64,000 nt of DNA, taken from positions 34,986,019 through 35,050,018 of the forward strand of contig CM049306.1 of the NCBI GenBank assembly GCA_026874595.1. The letters run 5' to 3'. The notes under the pieces are model-generated. The model did no database searches. It saw only the letters and a program-made list of their open reading frames with translations, and was not told the DNA's origin. Both the position numbers and the translations under genes were made by a program. The DNA is from Sipunculus nudus. Its lineage: Eukaryota > Annelida > Sipuncula > Golfingiida > Sipunculidae. Positions 49,861 through 63,628 of this stretch are shown piece after piece. Position 1 is the first letter of the stretch; every line of letters starts with the position of its first letter.

Positions 49861-51426
49861 ACGCTATACAATTATTTCATATTTTTCATTCAACACAAAA
49901 TGTTTTGCTCTCCTCATATATATCTGAACTTATATATATATATATTACTGCATGTAAAAAAAGAAAGTGTAAGAACAAACTAAAGTAGGTGGCATCATGT
50001 ACAAGCTTAAGCATGCAGCATATCGCAGTTTTAAGAAATGATAACTTTTTTCCTCATACTGAACTAGGATGTTTGAAGTTAATCCATGTAACTACTGTTT
50101 GGAAAATGATTTTCGTGCGAATTTTAATTCGAGGTGGTCCAGTAATACTGAAATGCATCTGACTAAAATTTTATAATTCAGTTTTGTTGTCTGATGCTAA
50201 ATATAAAATGACAACAAATAGATTGGAAGAATGGTTTTATTGATATATTTATAATTTTCAAAATTACTAAATATTGAATATTATTTTTCCGTTTAATGGT
50301 TGTCATCATTTTCTTTTAAAGGATAAACTATTCAAGATCAATATGTTTAGTCAATTCGAAGTCAATTCATGCTACCAATATAAGGAATTCATCTATAAAG
50401 TATGTAAAAAATGAATATGCTAATTAACCAAAGTGGACCATCCAAATCGAAATTTTACAACTCTTGGTAAAAATTGTTAAGAAAGGGTCGCCTTGGATTT
50501 ATTCTAACTTCATTTTTATGATCCATGGCAAAATATTGAAAAGCTGAAAGTAAACTCTGAAGACATGTTTGCCAAAATCAATTGAAAAAACTTAAAAAGT
50601 AGTACAAATATACAAAAACACAGGCCTAAAGAATTTTGTCCCTCTATTGATCAGCATAGACTGATCGTATAAATTCAAACCCCTCTATGAGAGTGACAAA
50701 AATGACGATGATGTGCAGAATGGAAGAATTCTGTTAAAAGAAACTTAAAGATATTTCGAAAAATTACAGAGATGCTCTTAAGAAATCAGGACATTGTTAA
50801 AGATATGATCCAATTGACATTTATCATTGCATGGTGTAAAAGATGTGGAAAAAGGTGTTGATGATATATTATATATATCACTCTCCAAACCAGATTTTTG
50901 CCTGGCTCAAATTGTTATTTCTTGTTATTTAATAAGGATTTGTATCCGAATCATGATAATAATGAAACAAAAATCCAGTTTAAGCCGCAGGCCTACTGCC
51001 AAAGATGAATCTATCCAAGATCAAGGTTTATTTGATCTGAGCATCAGCTCTTAATGATTTTGTACTTAATATGATGATGCAACATTATTCTGAAAGAAGG
51101 GTTGTAAAATTCATTATGGGAATACTTGTTTAAATGCGGTCCATTATTTCTTATATAGAAAGCAAGGCAAAGTATTTATTAAACAACCCTGGTTAAAAAG
51201 AAAGGCGTGACTTCCAACGTGTTTCATATCATGTGTCTTGAACCCATAGAATATTAATTCATGTGGCCTGGACGTGTTCCTTCAAGAAGAATCAATTAAC
51301 ATCTGATTGGAGGTTTGACATGAATATTCTTGGTCTGGTAGATACGATTTGTACCCTGCCTATAATTTGTATTTATACACTAATAAATGATACCACACTT
51401 CGGTATTCATGTGACTCGCTCCTGCG

Positions 51427-51905
51427 ACCGAGGAGGTTATGTTTCCAGCTCGGTATGATTATTGCTTGCTAGAATATAGGAATCGGCCGGCCTATGGTTC
51501 AGTTGACTTAATTTCGTATGTACGTCTCTATTTTTTTGTCTGTTTGCTTATCTGTACACACTCTACATATCACACGTTTGATATTAATCAAATGTAAATA
51601 TTAGTTAGCCCTCGAAGCCAATCATTTTAAAGCAGGTTCATCTGGGATGTATATCACTGAAAACTCGCACTGGGTAAGCGCTGGGCTTCTGATCCTCTAA
51701 TTAGTAGCATCATCATCAAGACCATGCATAAAACAGACTGAACTGATTTTCATGAAACTTTGCGGAGTGCCAAGCATGATATATTAAAAAATTCATTGAA
51801 TATTGGTACAAAAAGCGCATTACGGATCCAGTGGGTTGTTTTGCATTGGAAGAGGTTTTATGCACTAATGTGTGCCCTCTAGTTAAAGGATTTAAACAAC
51901 TGCTA
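51427..51905 (+). repeat. 'AGGAGGTTATGTTT' dispersed repeat, near full length, nested
   Basis: It begins GACCGAGGAGGTTATGTTTC. A TTTTTTGTCTGTTTGC stretch follows, then AACTGATTTTCATGAAACTT, GGTACAAAAAGC and GGATCCAGTGGG. It ends AGAGGTTTTATGCACTAATG then TGTGCCCTCTAGTT. Same block order as the family copy at 8.97 kb and as widely known non-coding repeats of this type. Confidence 0.68.
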
Positions 51906-53373
51906 CATTTTCTACTACTAGTTCTTTATTGAACAGGAGGTGATGTGCACATCTATTTAAGTAATATTATATATATATATATGTTAGGAGATAAATAATG
52001 TGTCCATGCATACTGTATCATGATACAGAGATAAACCCAACATTTATTTGCGAATTTTGATTGAGTTTACATACACCTGGCTGCAGTAGAATATTATGTA
52101 TAACTTATCAATGGAATTCTACATGTATTTTCTGAATCGGTCCTGAGTTAAAAAAAATAGACGAGTCTAAATCACATCCAAAAACGGTTTTCGTCATTAC
52201 TCAACCAGCTCTTACATCAATTACCCAACCAAATAAATATAGATAATTAATCAATTGGTCTCCTCATTCTGTTCGAGGGTATTTATTTGGCAATACGTAG
52301 AGGGTTTTTTTAAGTAAGTACGTTGAATACTAAGTAAGTTAGGGACATTTAAGTGACACCACTCCCTTATCTGTGACAGTTCGGATGTTTCTTCCTGTGC
52401 CTAAACATGCCAATCTACAGATGCGATTTACCAAAAACGCCCTTAATTTTGATACTGGCATCAGGCAGACTTAAACTAGATACCCATATGAATAATTTCA
52501 TACTAGTTATCCTTTTTATATATTTTGGTGTCACTATCTCCTTAAATATGGCCCTTTTCAAAGGTCCCCTATAGTCATGTAAGACACACTATAAAAAGTT
52601 TAAACATGAACCAAGTTCTAGTTTACTCATCCATTGGTAGGTTTAAGCACATCTCCGCTCAGATATAGTTGTATTTAAATCAATTTAAAAGGGAAAACTG
52701 ATCTTGGTAGAGTGATTCTGATTTGTTGATAAGTTATTGTAATGCTTACAAATGTAAGAAGTTTCGTATGAATATATTTTTAAGTTAAGTTCCACGTTGT
52801 CTTCAGTTTCCTGTTTTAGCGACAATTTTCATGAAGAAGGGGGTAGAGGTACAAAAGGGATTGCTACATATCTGTCTTACACCAGAGCAACTAATGCATG
52901 TATCTAAAAGAAAGAGGAATTATCATATAAAATCTAAATGCTTTAAAAAGGTCTTTGTGTAAAAGTATACAGAAACTGTGTTCACTTATGTGAGGTTGCT
53001 CGAAAGAAATTTGGTTATATGTTGGTTCTTGTAAATCATATTGTTCACACATATAAATGAAGTATTTTTTTTTTAATCAACTTTGTGCGTTTTATTATGT
53101 TTGTGCATATAAATACCTACATTTTAAGATATAACTTGCTGTTTTAGTTCATTAAGGGTCTGAGGGAGCAAAATTGGGCTTATAACACAAAAATGTATAC
53201 AGCTCGTACATAAAAATGCTCCTTGCAATGTTGTGCAAGAGTGTCCTGATTGCCAACATTGGTTTTCTGATTCACAAGATGTCTACCTCTACGAAAAGTA
53301 AAGTGAAAATTTTATATCAGCCCGGGCAATTTTTTTTTCAAAAATTACCCGTTTGGCCCCCTGACTAATCTAT

Positions 53374-56300
53374 GCATCATGCAGTTTAAAATTAGTTTGA
53401 TTTCTTATTAGCAATATCTTCCTCCGTGTTCTTCTTATCTGACTCCTATCCGACTCTTTCGGTCATAACTTATGTTTTCTGTTCCGCAGCTGGCAGAGGC
53501 AAACCATTTCTACTACAGCCATGTTCTTTATAAGACCACACACACGAAAGAAGCCTCGGGTGTAAAGAATGTCTTACAAAAAAAGACATATTGCTTTATG
53601 GGTGAAATTTTACACGTAAAATATGGAATACAGGAAAGAGCAAACTAGAGGTAAACGTTATCGGGTATTTTTAATACTGTGTTTTACAGCCAGCTTTTGA
53701 TTTACCTTTTCTACAGAATTCATGTGATTTCTGGCTATGACTGGATATATGAATTTGTCTATCTACAGTTATAGCAATGTTGACAAATGGAAAAAACTTG
53801 TTACCGAAGGTTGGTTAGTTGCATGTATAGAAGTCTTTGTCGAACGTGTTTCGGTTATTTTGGTGACCCCCCCCCCCCCCCCCCGATGTTAATTTAAAAT
53901 GTTGCCATATTTCCTTGGTGAAATAAACTGATCTTGATATACATTTAATATGTCATTTTATAAAATATGATAATTGTTTAACAACTTTAATGAGTGGTTT
54001 TTACCAGAAAAAAAAAAATTCCTGTAAATTGATACAATGAAACAACGACTGATACTTATCGCGGTACACGTCCACAATTCAAAAGTGAAGGCGATACCCA
54101 GCCCAAGCGCGAATATATACAGTATTGGAACACCTGTCGTTTCCATGGTGTGTGTCTCTCGCTACGAGAACGACCATCTACTCGAACCACCCGAGCCCAT
54201 TCATAAATTCAAATGCAAGTGCGAGCGATAATAAAGAACCGACATGAGCAATTGAGAGTAACATAAAGTATAATCGATATTGTTTTGTACATATTAACTT
54301 GAGGCTTACAGTTGCAAAGCAATCGCAAGAATCTTCGGACAATATCGACCTCAGGTCAAGGAAAAAAAATAACAGGTAAAAATCTGTCACCTGTGATTTA
54401 AACGTGGGAAAAGATCAGTTTTATTTTAAATAATTTTTTTAGGTCTAACGCAAAAAAGGACAAGTTAAAATGAGGAGAAAAAATTATCTTCCATAGTTTT
54501 GTAACCCTAGGGACCGATGAAAATTCCCTGGAGTCAAAACCAAAACAAAATTATTTTTCTAAGTGAACAAGTAAGGGAAGCTAATCGTCTCCATCCATAA
54601 TAGAGACTTGTAGCACTACTCCATTTTCTTTGATTGATACTTAAATACTATACACGCATTCATGAAAGAAGAATGTGGTACGTAGGAAAAGGGGTCCATT
54701 AAATAAATGGTCCTACAAATATTTATACAATAGTTAACAAACTCTTTTTCCTTTTTGTTTGTCATGCAGAATATCGGTAGAATAATTCCCAGCAACGTTT
54801 GGTTCAATGTCTTCATCTTTTCATTTCTTCATGCAATTATGCTATAAGTATAGTTTCATTTGACAAAATAACATTAATATAATACATCGTATAATATATA
54901 ATAACTTAAGAAGAAGATTGACTGTTTCCATATAAAGTTACACGTGCTCCGGGATGTACGTATTACACAGAAGTAAAAAAAACAGTTATTGTTTGAAAGA
55001 AAGATAGTGTAACAAATACGAATGCATATGTGCTTTCATGATAAACAGTATCAAATAACATTGTTTCTTTCACGGGTTATTGTCTTATAATGTTCAAAGC
55101 TGGGGTTCTAATGGGATAAAGTAATAACAAAATCAGAAGAAATTGACCTGTAAAACACATGCTTGGTTGGTGTAGGCTGATATTTTCGATAAGTTTTCGA
55201 TAAGTTAGTCTAACATTTATATATCTCACCCTGTGGTATTTCATGGTGAATGAAGCAGAAATCAACATGGCTGGGATGTAAATTTTCTGTAAATGGCACG
55301 GATACAGGACGTAAATACAGCAAAAGAGACGTAAAAGTAACAAAGAGTTTTTTTTTATAATCCGTCAGGATTGAGATCCTTATACCGTTTCTTCCCGCTG
55401 TTAAATTATTTACCTTGTCGGAAATGGAGAGGGGGGAGGGGGTGGGGGGTACGCCAGTGCTGTCTCACATAATTCTCACATAAAGAACACCCACGAGTGT
55501 ACTTATGTCAGCGCTGTACTTGATAGTTTTTTGCCGTGAGCCACTAACAGTTGTTAAGGTCCAAGGTCACGAGAAAGTGCACGGGGATTGTGTCTAGTAT
55601 AAATGATCAACCAGAGTTAAGTTTTTTCTAGTTTAGATTCGCTGTGACCTCGGTTGACAGAACCAGCTGTAGACATCCTTTAACTGTTGTTTTTTTTTTA
55701 TTTTAGGCGTAAGCACTGGTATTTTTTACCATTATTCAAGGACACTGTGTCCAGTGTCTTTTGGATTCGAGATAGCTATGTGGAAAACGAGTACATATTT
55801 TAATATCATTGTGTCTATACTCTGTTATATGTATTTTGTTTGCCACTACATATTACATTTTATCAAAGGAAGTATGGCGATTTATGATGCTTTAAATGAG
55901 CATGAAATAAATATATTTACTTTTCGAAGCCGGGACGGTGTTGACCTGTCTAGAAAGACCTGCAAAATAATGGCGTCGGTTCCAGTTGCAATATATTTTT
56001 ATGCATTTAATGTAGGAGGGACGAACGTGTGACGTAACAAACGTGTGACGCACAAATACCACTGTTACGTCATCACTATGAAGTGTATGCAGTGTAGTAA
56101 GAACGTCAGCTAAAGTCTTCAATGACATATGGTACCGTAAGATCGTACATCTGTGCAGCATTATTTCTTTCTTAATAACTCATATGGAATCCATACATGG
56201 GAGAGCATTATTTTCTGTAAGATAATCGCCACATTAGTCTGACTTAACTATGAGAAAAATAAAGGTAAGCTTTTGTGCATTGTATGAAAATATCACGAAA

Positions 56301-56816
56301 AGCAAGTAGACGGGGGTGTAGTTGCTCCGTCATAAGGGATAGTTTGTGGATATGGATGTTGAAGAACCCCGTTTTCATGAACTTTTTTAATCCGGTAAAA
56401 ATATTATATCTATCTTGTGATACCCAGTTTTACTCTAGCATCCATGCCAAAAATTCTCATTGAACATTTCAGTTTCAAATACAGATATTAATATGACCTG
56501 GTAACCTTAATTTCCTTGCTTTAGTGGACTGGATTGTGGAACTGGAGAGCGCTCTTAGATCGAGGGCATCACTTGAGCTATTGTAGAGGAATAATTATCT
56601 CGAGGTCTTTTATCCCTGGATCGGTGGTGTATAGAGTTAAGATCTTTGACCAAAGTTGATCCACAGGAGAGCGCCCTGCTCACCCAGGACTGAGTGGTAA
56701 TGCCCTTAGGCTTCATATATTGACCGAAAAAAACTTCTACTACAGCTTTGAATGACAGGGAAGAAAACGTGAAAAAAAATCTGATGCGTGCTTGCCGGTG
56801 ATATGATACTTTAAAC
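53374..56816. other. Intergenic; nothing recognised
   Basis: C run at 53868-53884 and G-rich patch at 55428-55450. The 92-codon frame at 55754-56032 has hydrophobic stretches but no motif or splice context. Confidence 0.5.
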
Positions 56817-57218
56817 AGTGATGTTGTCGATTCCACATCATCCGAGTACGAATGTTAGTCCGAGTCCCGGCAACTTGAGTCCTAATCCACTTCCGTCGAG
56901 TCTGCGTCATTTGGAACCGGAGTCCAAATCCGAGCCCGCATACATATCCTTAAACAACAATCTAAAATGTGAATTTAAAATTATCATGTACATTATGAGT
57001 TTGTTTATTTACAGCTCCCGATGCTGGTCAAAACTTTAATGTATATATAGGGTTATTGTTTTGTAATAATTTTTAAATAAAATTTTAGTAGTCTCATAAT
57101 TTGTGACATAGTTTTTGTCTGTGGGATTAGAGATGGACTCGGCCTGATTCCTCGAGTCATTCCCTCAAAGTCCGAGTACAAATCCGAGTCCACGACCCTC
57201 GGGTCCAAGTCATCACTG
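56817..57218. mobile_element. hAT-type MITE, complete copy
   Basis: A 402-bp element begins CAGTGATG and ends CATCACTG, perfect 8-bp inverted tips in hAT style. The 8-bp flanks ACTTTAAA and ACTATAGA agree at 6 of 8 positions, as an aged target duplication. Both subterminal zones are packed with GAGTCC/CCGAGT units (about seven on the left, four or five on the right), probable transposase-binding repeats. The centre is AT-rich and there is no coding frame. Confidence 0.82.
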
Positions 57219-57264
57219 ACTATAGACAACATTTGCCATAAGGTATAAGCGAATATTGTCATGT

Positions 57265-57330
57265 GCAGATTAACTAGAGACCTACATTCACAGAGTGATC
57301 GCAAGAAGCCCCCACCAAAAAAAAAAAGTT
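57265..57330 (+). repeat. Head fragment of dispersed repeat family B
   Basis: TTAACTAGAGACCTACATTC and GCAAGAAGCCCCCACC match the first part of the 46.3-kb copy, then an A run. It lies about 45 bp from the hAT-type element. Confidence 0.5.
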
Positions 57331-60199
57331 TTTCAAAGTAAAAGAAATAAAAAGTGCAAATGTATCATTTGTTACCTACACAATGACAACAGGTTAGTTT
57401 TTAGAACCGTTGTATTGGAGATCTAGCGCAAACAATATCAACAAAGAAAGAAATTGAGAACAAATTGGGAAATGAAAATCGTCGATGGTCTCCTGCAGAC
57501 ACATGAAATTTCTGGTATAACTTTAAAAGATAAGGAAATAAACATGGTAAAATTCTGAAGACCATAATATAGACACAACATTTGCTTTTATTGGTTTTAA
57601 AGAGGAATCTGTCATTCATGCAGTACATCCGTCCTAGAATCATTCCTGGGTTACACTAACACTGATATGCTAGCGTGTCAGGCTGAAATTCCGTATACCT
57701 TTTCCCGCCGCGAGGAGCCTGGGTAATATTCCAGACGGGTAAAGTGTAACGAGCTACAAGGTCTTCAGGGAGAGGGCCTGCAAACAAATGATGGTCCAAT
57801 CCACGACTTTCCTATTCCAGCGGTTCACTTCATCCCCAGTGCTCTGCCTCATCTTCATTATTCTAAGTCTGTGCCAGAAATGCTTTCACAGACCTGGATT
57901 CAGCAAACCGCTCTGGCGTTTATTTCTACACCACTTGAATGAGTTTTCTGTAATGGCGGATGCTGCTTTGCAAAATATGCAAATCATATTCAAAATATCA
58001 ATTTCTTGTTGTGTCTGTAATATTCCCTGACCATGAAAACATAGGTTAAGACACTTTAGATCAAATTTGTACATAAGATACATTGATACAGAGACGAAAA
58101 TAATTTTCTCCAATGGCGGAAGCAAATTTGCATAAAATTCAATTTAGACAAATTTCCCCTAGAGGGATTTTTGGCATTTTGGAAACTTTACTGAAATGCA
58201 TTGCAGAGAAATAAGTTAGTGGATGGTGAATTAATTAATTTAGCTTGAAAAGTACAAGATTGAACTTGGTAAAAACATGCTGAATACCAATTCTAACACT
58301 GCCCTTTGCAAATATTCTGTCTTGTTTCCATACAAAGTACTTTAACTGATTATATTAACATTAATTTTCATGGGAAAGGTCACCAAGATAGAGCAGCCAG
58401 TGGTTGGCAGTTTGCAATAATCTCTGATGTTTAGCATGACATCGGCTTAATCGTTGAAAAAGAAACTAAAATGCAGGTTTGTTGTTTTTGCCATTTACAA
58501 ACTGCCATTAATTAAATTTCTTTACATAACATCGTAAAATTCACAAGTATAATTTTCTGTTTTAAAATATCAGGAAAATATTGGTTCATCTTTGATTGAT
58601 ATTCGCCGACACGGTAGCTAACAAAGTCGAAATAGAAAGGCACGAATGTTGTAATAGCAGGTGACTGCCACCATGCATAGGGAATGTTGACGATTCTCGG
58701 TCCGGATAATATTGACAGAACACCAGAGGGGAGCATGCGTGCATGGACCACAGACTGTCGGAACATCACGTAGACTCCCCAAGGGATAAAGATTCACTCA
58801 TCACACAGATAAAGGAGAGAGGTATGGTGTGACACGTCTCATATTGATTGAATGTAGGATATCCAGCAGCGAACGACTCCGTTCAATTTACCTCCGTAGC
58901 CACGGGATTCAACGACTGATGGTCGCTCCAATGGTAACTTTAAGGTTTCAGCGTTCACAAGACAATCGTGGCATTGTCTGAAGTTGTTCGGTCAAGCTGA
59001 TTGAACTCCTGACCTTATTTTACGACATATGAGATGATCTGAATTCTCAATTTACGACACATCTATGTATATTTTCTTGTTTATTATTTTTATTTATCTT
59101 ATGCTTGTAATGGGACTTTAAAGCTATCGACGCGACATCGTTTATTTGGAATCTCTTGGGTTTTTTTTGTGACCTTGACATAACATAAGTTGCTATTCTG
59201 TTTGTGTTTCAAATACATTTTTGTATGTTCGCCTGTACAACAAGAATGTTCACTCGCCGTTTTCTAATTGATGTTATTTTAGATTGTACTAAGATTAACC
59301 GAGGGGGCAATGGAAAATACGGTCCCTGTAGAAGGTATTGAATCTCTGAGAGGTCATTTGGGTCTTAAGGTATTGAAAAAAATCTGCCAGGACATCACAG
59401 AAAAGACTGTATAATACATGCTGACACTATTTTACACGCGGTGAGCATCGATAAAGGACCTGGGCGGGGTGAGCCACCTTGTCTAAGAGAATAATGCCTC
59501 AGATCCTTTAGATAAAAAGCAATGAAATGCCACCCGTTCATTTTCATAGATTAACTGGTAAGGGAGTGTTAATAATGCGGAATCACTTGAAGTTCTTAAA
59601 AGCCCAGTGCCTGGTGTTTATTCGAGCTGTGAGGAAACAGTACCCCGACAGACAATTTATTATAGCCGAGTTAGATTAACGAATCCGCGGCAATTTTACG
59701 CTGTTCCCAAGTAAAGACGGTCTTGAGTCAGATTTACAAGCTTCAAAGATTTATTGCTGCACCTTTTCACCGTTAAATTTACTGATTTACCTGGAGCCAG
59801 ATTCACAGGAGATGGAATCCTCAAAAAGAGCCCCGAGAACTCGCTGTATTTTCACTTTATGTTCCCTTTCTCCCACGCTTTCCTCACATATATACATTAA
59901 ATCAAGATAAAGGCCCGTGGCGACGCCATCAACATCTCAAAGCCACCGGGCCTCCTTTGATACACAAACTCTTGATTTTTTTACATATTTATTCCAAAAT
60001 TGTCTCTGTGTAACCTTTGGTTAATAGTTCAAAGGCGCGGGTTATCAAACCTTATGAACCACAGCGAATTTTTCCTTGTTTTTATAATTGACTGTGCTTC
60101 CGACTGTGTTTAGTTTTTCGTTTGTCCGGGTAGTTTAGTGACGATCATTTTGCCCAGAATCCTTTGTTTAGAAGTTTTGACTGATACAAAAATAAGTCT
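57331..60199. other. Intergenic; possible conserved non-coding sequence at 59.4-59.95 kb
   Basis: 59440-59960 is less AT-rich and without open frames. It ends in a hairpin-capable GGCCCGTGGC...GCCACCGGGCC (59911-59951). Elsewhere nothing is recognised. Whether the patch is conserved cannot be told from one sequence. Confidence 0.4.
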
Positions 60200-60500
60200 C
60201 ACTTCTGTTTGTGGTTTGGAGGTAATGCACAGGGCTCAAAAGCTCGAAGATCGTAAGTTAGAATCACAGCCTTTAATCATGGAGTTAATTTGCGGTCGGC
60301 CCCCACCCAGAGTTATCGCTCTGCAGGTCTAATGGAACACTCCCCCCCGCCCCACTCCCCCTCACACACACACACACACACTGACAAACGAGTGCGGCTT
60401 TCGGGGATTCCTCTGTTATAACCACCACCCGCAGGGGCGGCACACTGAGTCTTTATTGACGCCAGGGTAATTTTGTTTTACGGTCCTGTTCCGGAACTGA
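60200..60500 (+). repeat. SINE family A copy with head, diverged
   Basis: The head TTCTGTTTGTGGTTTGGAGG, then AAAAGCTCGAAGATCG and TTAGAATCACAGCC, parallels the 41-kb head. The body has GCTCTGCAGG, ACAAACGAGTGCGGCTTTCG, a GGGATTCCTCTGTTATAACC block and CGCAGGGGCGGCAC. A CA microsatellite (60363-60382) and C runs are inserted in the body. Confidence 0.65.
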
Positions 60501-63500
60501 AAGGCAATCCTGCAGATACATATAGCACTTGGTTAAGCCAGCATTACAAAATGAGGATATTCCCCGCACAAAAAATTATTAAAAGAAATCCACACGTTCT
60601 GGTTCACTGATCTTTCATAAAATTCATATTTCCCGGCAGTTGACATGCACTGCCTTTGTACTGTGAACTGTTAGAAGGAAGTTTTTTCACATACACGGAA
60701 TTGTCGAGAAAATTGTGTTCATACGCAAAAACTGTGTTAAAATACAAGAAATGGTCCTCCATTCTGTACTTCGGTTGCGAAAAGTATCTGTTAAGATCGT
60801 AAATGTATAATTAAACAATTCTTCTAATTAACATGATTGAATATGAAAATTACTGTGTGGAAAAAGGCTATATTCTGAGATAATTAACAATCCTTGAGAA
60901 TTAAAGGGAGGCACTCTCCACCGAGTCGCGTCGTGCAACAAAATCATTGTGATAAATCCATCTTTGTGATATCCATTGTAACTGCAGTATCCCATGAAAC
61001 CTGTGTAACATTTTGACCTGTTTTCTATTAACATGAAGCAATTTCTATATGATTCTCTCAGAGAAAGGGTTTCTATCTTGTTTCGTCAAGAGAGGGCTTG
61101 ACAGCGTTTATGTTCAGACAGGCGGTTTATGCAGACCTGTCTGTGGGCCTTTAATCAGTGCCATGGCCCATGACTTAGCTTTTGGAAATGTGTGAACCAG
61201 CAGATAACTTTCTGCGCAAAACTAAGCTTCAGTGAAGCTTGCAGCAGAATGGGTTCTATTTCACAGGGATACCCCACGTGCTTGGCCAAGCCAAACTTTG
61301 TACAGGAGACAGAACATGGGAACAGTACCCGTGGGAGAAATCTTCACCGCACCGTATCATCCCCCTGGTCGGAATCAATGGGTCAATTTTTTATCACACG
61401 TACGGTTTGATTTACTGCAGTACATCTTAGGTGCCAAAATATTGAATTAAAGCCGTGTATCACATTTGGGTACATCCACTGGGAGTGGCAAATAACCTGT
61501 TTTGATATAAGTATCCGAAAGCACATGATTTATTAAAAAAACTCCGTGCCTTCTGACATAACGGATATATCATTGTGATGATAAAATACGTGTATGATAT
61601 TGGATGGCTCCATGGGACCAAGTACAGAGACAGAGTACATGTAACTCCCGCGTCAGTGAACACACAATATGTCAAATATTTCGTAGAAAACTGTACGGCA
61701 TGATAAAAATGAGCTAACCTTCACACCGAAACAAACCATAGTCGAAAAATGTATCGTTTTGTTATTATTCCTTCCGCCGTTTTTGGAAGGTCCTACGAAT
61801 AATGGTGGCAGGTCTTTAATTTAAGCCTTTTTTCTCGGCATGTTCACCGGATGCCTACAGCGAAATTATTAGAGACAAAAAGGCTGGCAGCCATGATCGT
61901 CCCTCGAGATACACTTTATCTCGAAAAAACTTAGTTGTCTCCTTAATCTTAAGTATATTTTTGTACACGCTCGTGATTAATATGTTAAAATAATCGATCT
62001 GTTTCTCTGAATTAAACGGCACCAAAATCAAGGTTGTAATAGCACTGTATACAACATTCAAACATTCCGTATGCCGAATGAGAATATCGCAGATCCCATG
62101 GTTGACAGCTAGGCTTTTACTAAGTTTATATCAAATTGATTACAGCATGCATGTAGAGGCCCGCAAAAATAATCCAAACATATTCAACAATAACATGTGG
62201 CGGCAAGTACATGTAGAGTTTTAGGCGTTTTGCAACTAGTAACCTTCCAGCTTCCGCATATATGTAACCAACCTCCTTCAGTTACATTTTTTTCCTTTTT
62301 GTCAATGAGTGCGCAAGTACCGTTTTTGCTAACAGCTGATAGAATAACAAGTTCATTCACCAATCAAAGTAACATCATAAGAACCTATCTTAGCAGAAAT
62401 AATCCGCATTAATATATACTGCGCAACATAAGCCAGACGTCCCATATACTTTACAGATCAGGCAGGCGAATAGGTGGCTTTAAAGAGACAATTTTTATCA
62501 TTGTAGGTTAAACATTATTTCTTTCGGTATTCAGGTTGCTCCAAGAAGAAACTCCAGAAGTGTACACCGAAAATGATTATTACAATTATTAATGCTTTAA
62601 AATTGTTCGAATCCTGCTAACCAAGCAATATTTTTTTTATTTCAATTAGTCTACCGCTCTCTGTTTTTATACCGATATACTCGAAAGATTTATTGGGCGG
62701 AGGTTGACTCTACCAGAGGAATCTGATTTACCTAACTAGTTAAACTGGCATTACCTTCAATTTAATTAATATCCTCGCTTCATATTTTTTCCTACCCTCA
62801 TTACCTTTGATCTGTGACATGAATTGCTTTTCTGTAAGGGTTTGTTATTTCAGAGGTGTCATTTAAGAAATAATTTATGTTACGATTTCACATAGGAGGG
62901 TTCATCCTCGGGACTTTGCTTTTCGCTTTCTTTGGGCGCAATGGTTTCTGCGGCAACGTCCTTGACCTTGAATAAGCCTCTGAATATTGTCTTGTAATAA
63001 AACATGCCCAATTTCTGTCTCTCAAAGATTTTCTATTTTACACTGGCATTCAAGAAAATGTCTTTAATTGACGAATGTTTTTTTTTCAATCCTTTTCAGT
63101 AGTCGCTGTACATACATGATATATGGTCAGACCCCGCTCAATTTTGATCTCTCTTTTAATGCAAAGTGAATATTTAAATGAATAAGGAAACATTTCATGT
63201 TCATTTAATTAATTTTATATACCAAAACATACATGCATGGGGTATTTGTAATGTTATACTGAACCAAATATTTTCATGAGGATTTATTAGAGGTACTTGA
63301 TAGAATTTAAGGTTACATTCGTAACTAGAGTATAACTGCTTTAAATTAAAAGTGTACATTAAATTACCTAAACATTTGTGCAGTGGCATTATAATATGAA
63401 GAGCGTAGTTATGTCGGGTATAAATGTATTAAAGCACTGAAATTTATTGTCGAGGCTGGTCCAAGTCAACATTTTCGACAGCCGTTGCTTGATCGGTCCC

Positions 63501-63628
63501 ACCGACATTTCTTGTTTCTTCAACCTGTGCGATATGGCGTGAACGAAACTGTAACAACTTCGGGTCTCGTTTGAAACCATATGCTCATACCAATTTAAGC
63601 TGATTCCCTAACTCACATACATACAGCG
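60501..63628. other. Intergenic; nothing recognised
   Basis: Three overlapping plus-strand frames at 61192-61450 (63-72 codons) show no domain or splice context. The rest is AT-rich without features. Confidence 0.5.

Larger units (their letters stand above)
48913..53366. mobile_element. 4.45-kb DNA transposon-like element with inverted ends and 7-bp duplication
   Basis: The left end GTCAGGGGGCCA is repeated inverted at 53355-53366. TAATCTA flanks both sides exactly (48906-48912 and 53367-53373), extendable to 8 bp if one C is shared. Beyond the perfect tips, the inverted similarity continues with gaps for about 150 bp (GATATAAAATTTT, AATGTTGGCA, ACTCTTGCA, ATTGC in the same order on both sides). 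Inside are a broken transposon-type coding fragment (49.5-49.86 kb) and a nested dispersed repeat (51.4-51.9 kb). The remaining 2.5 kb is AT-rich with scattered short frames. No intact transposase. Superfamily not assigned; the duplication length fits several. Confidence 0.72.

Noticed and set aside
57976-57990. Octamer-like ATGCAAAT as a regulatory site
   Set aside because: A single short match expected by chance in AT-rich DNA.
61192-61450. Three overlapping plus-strand frames
   Set aside because: All three frames open at once points to low stop density rather than coding; nothing recognisable.
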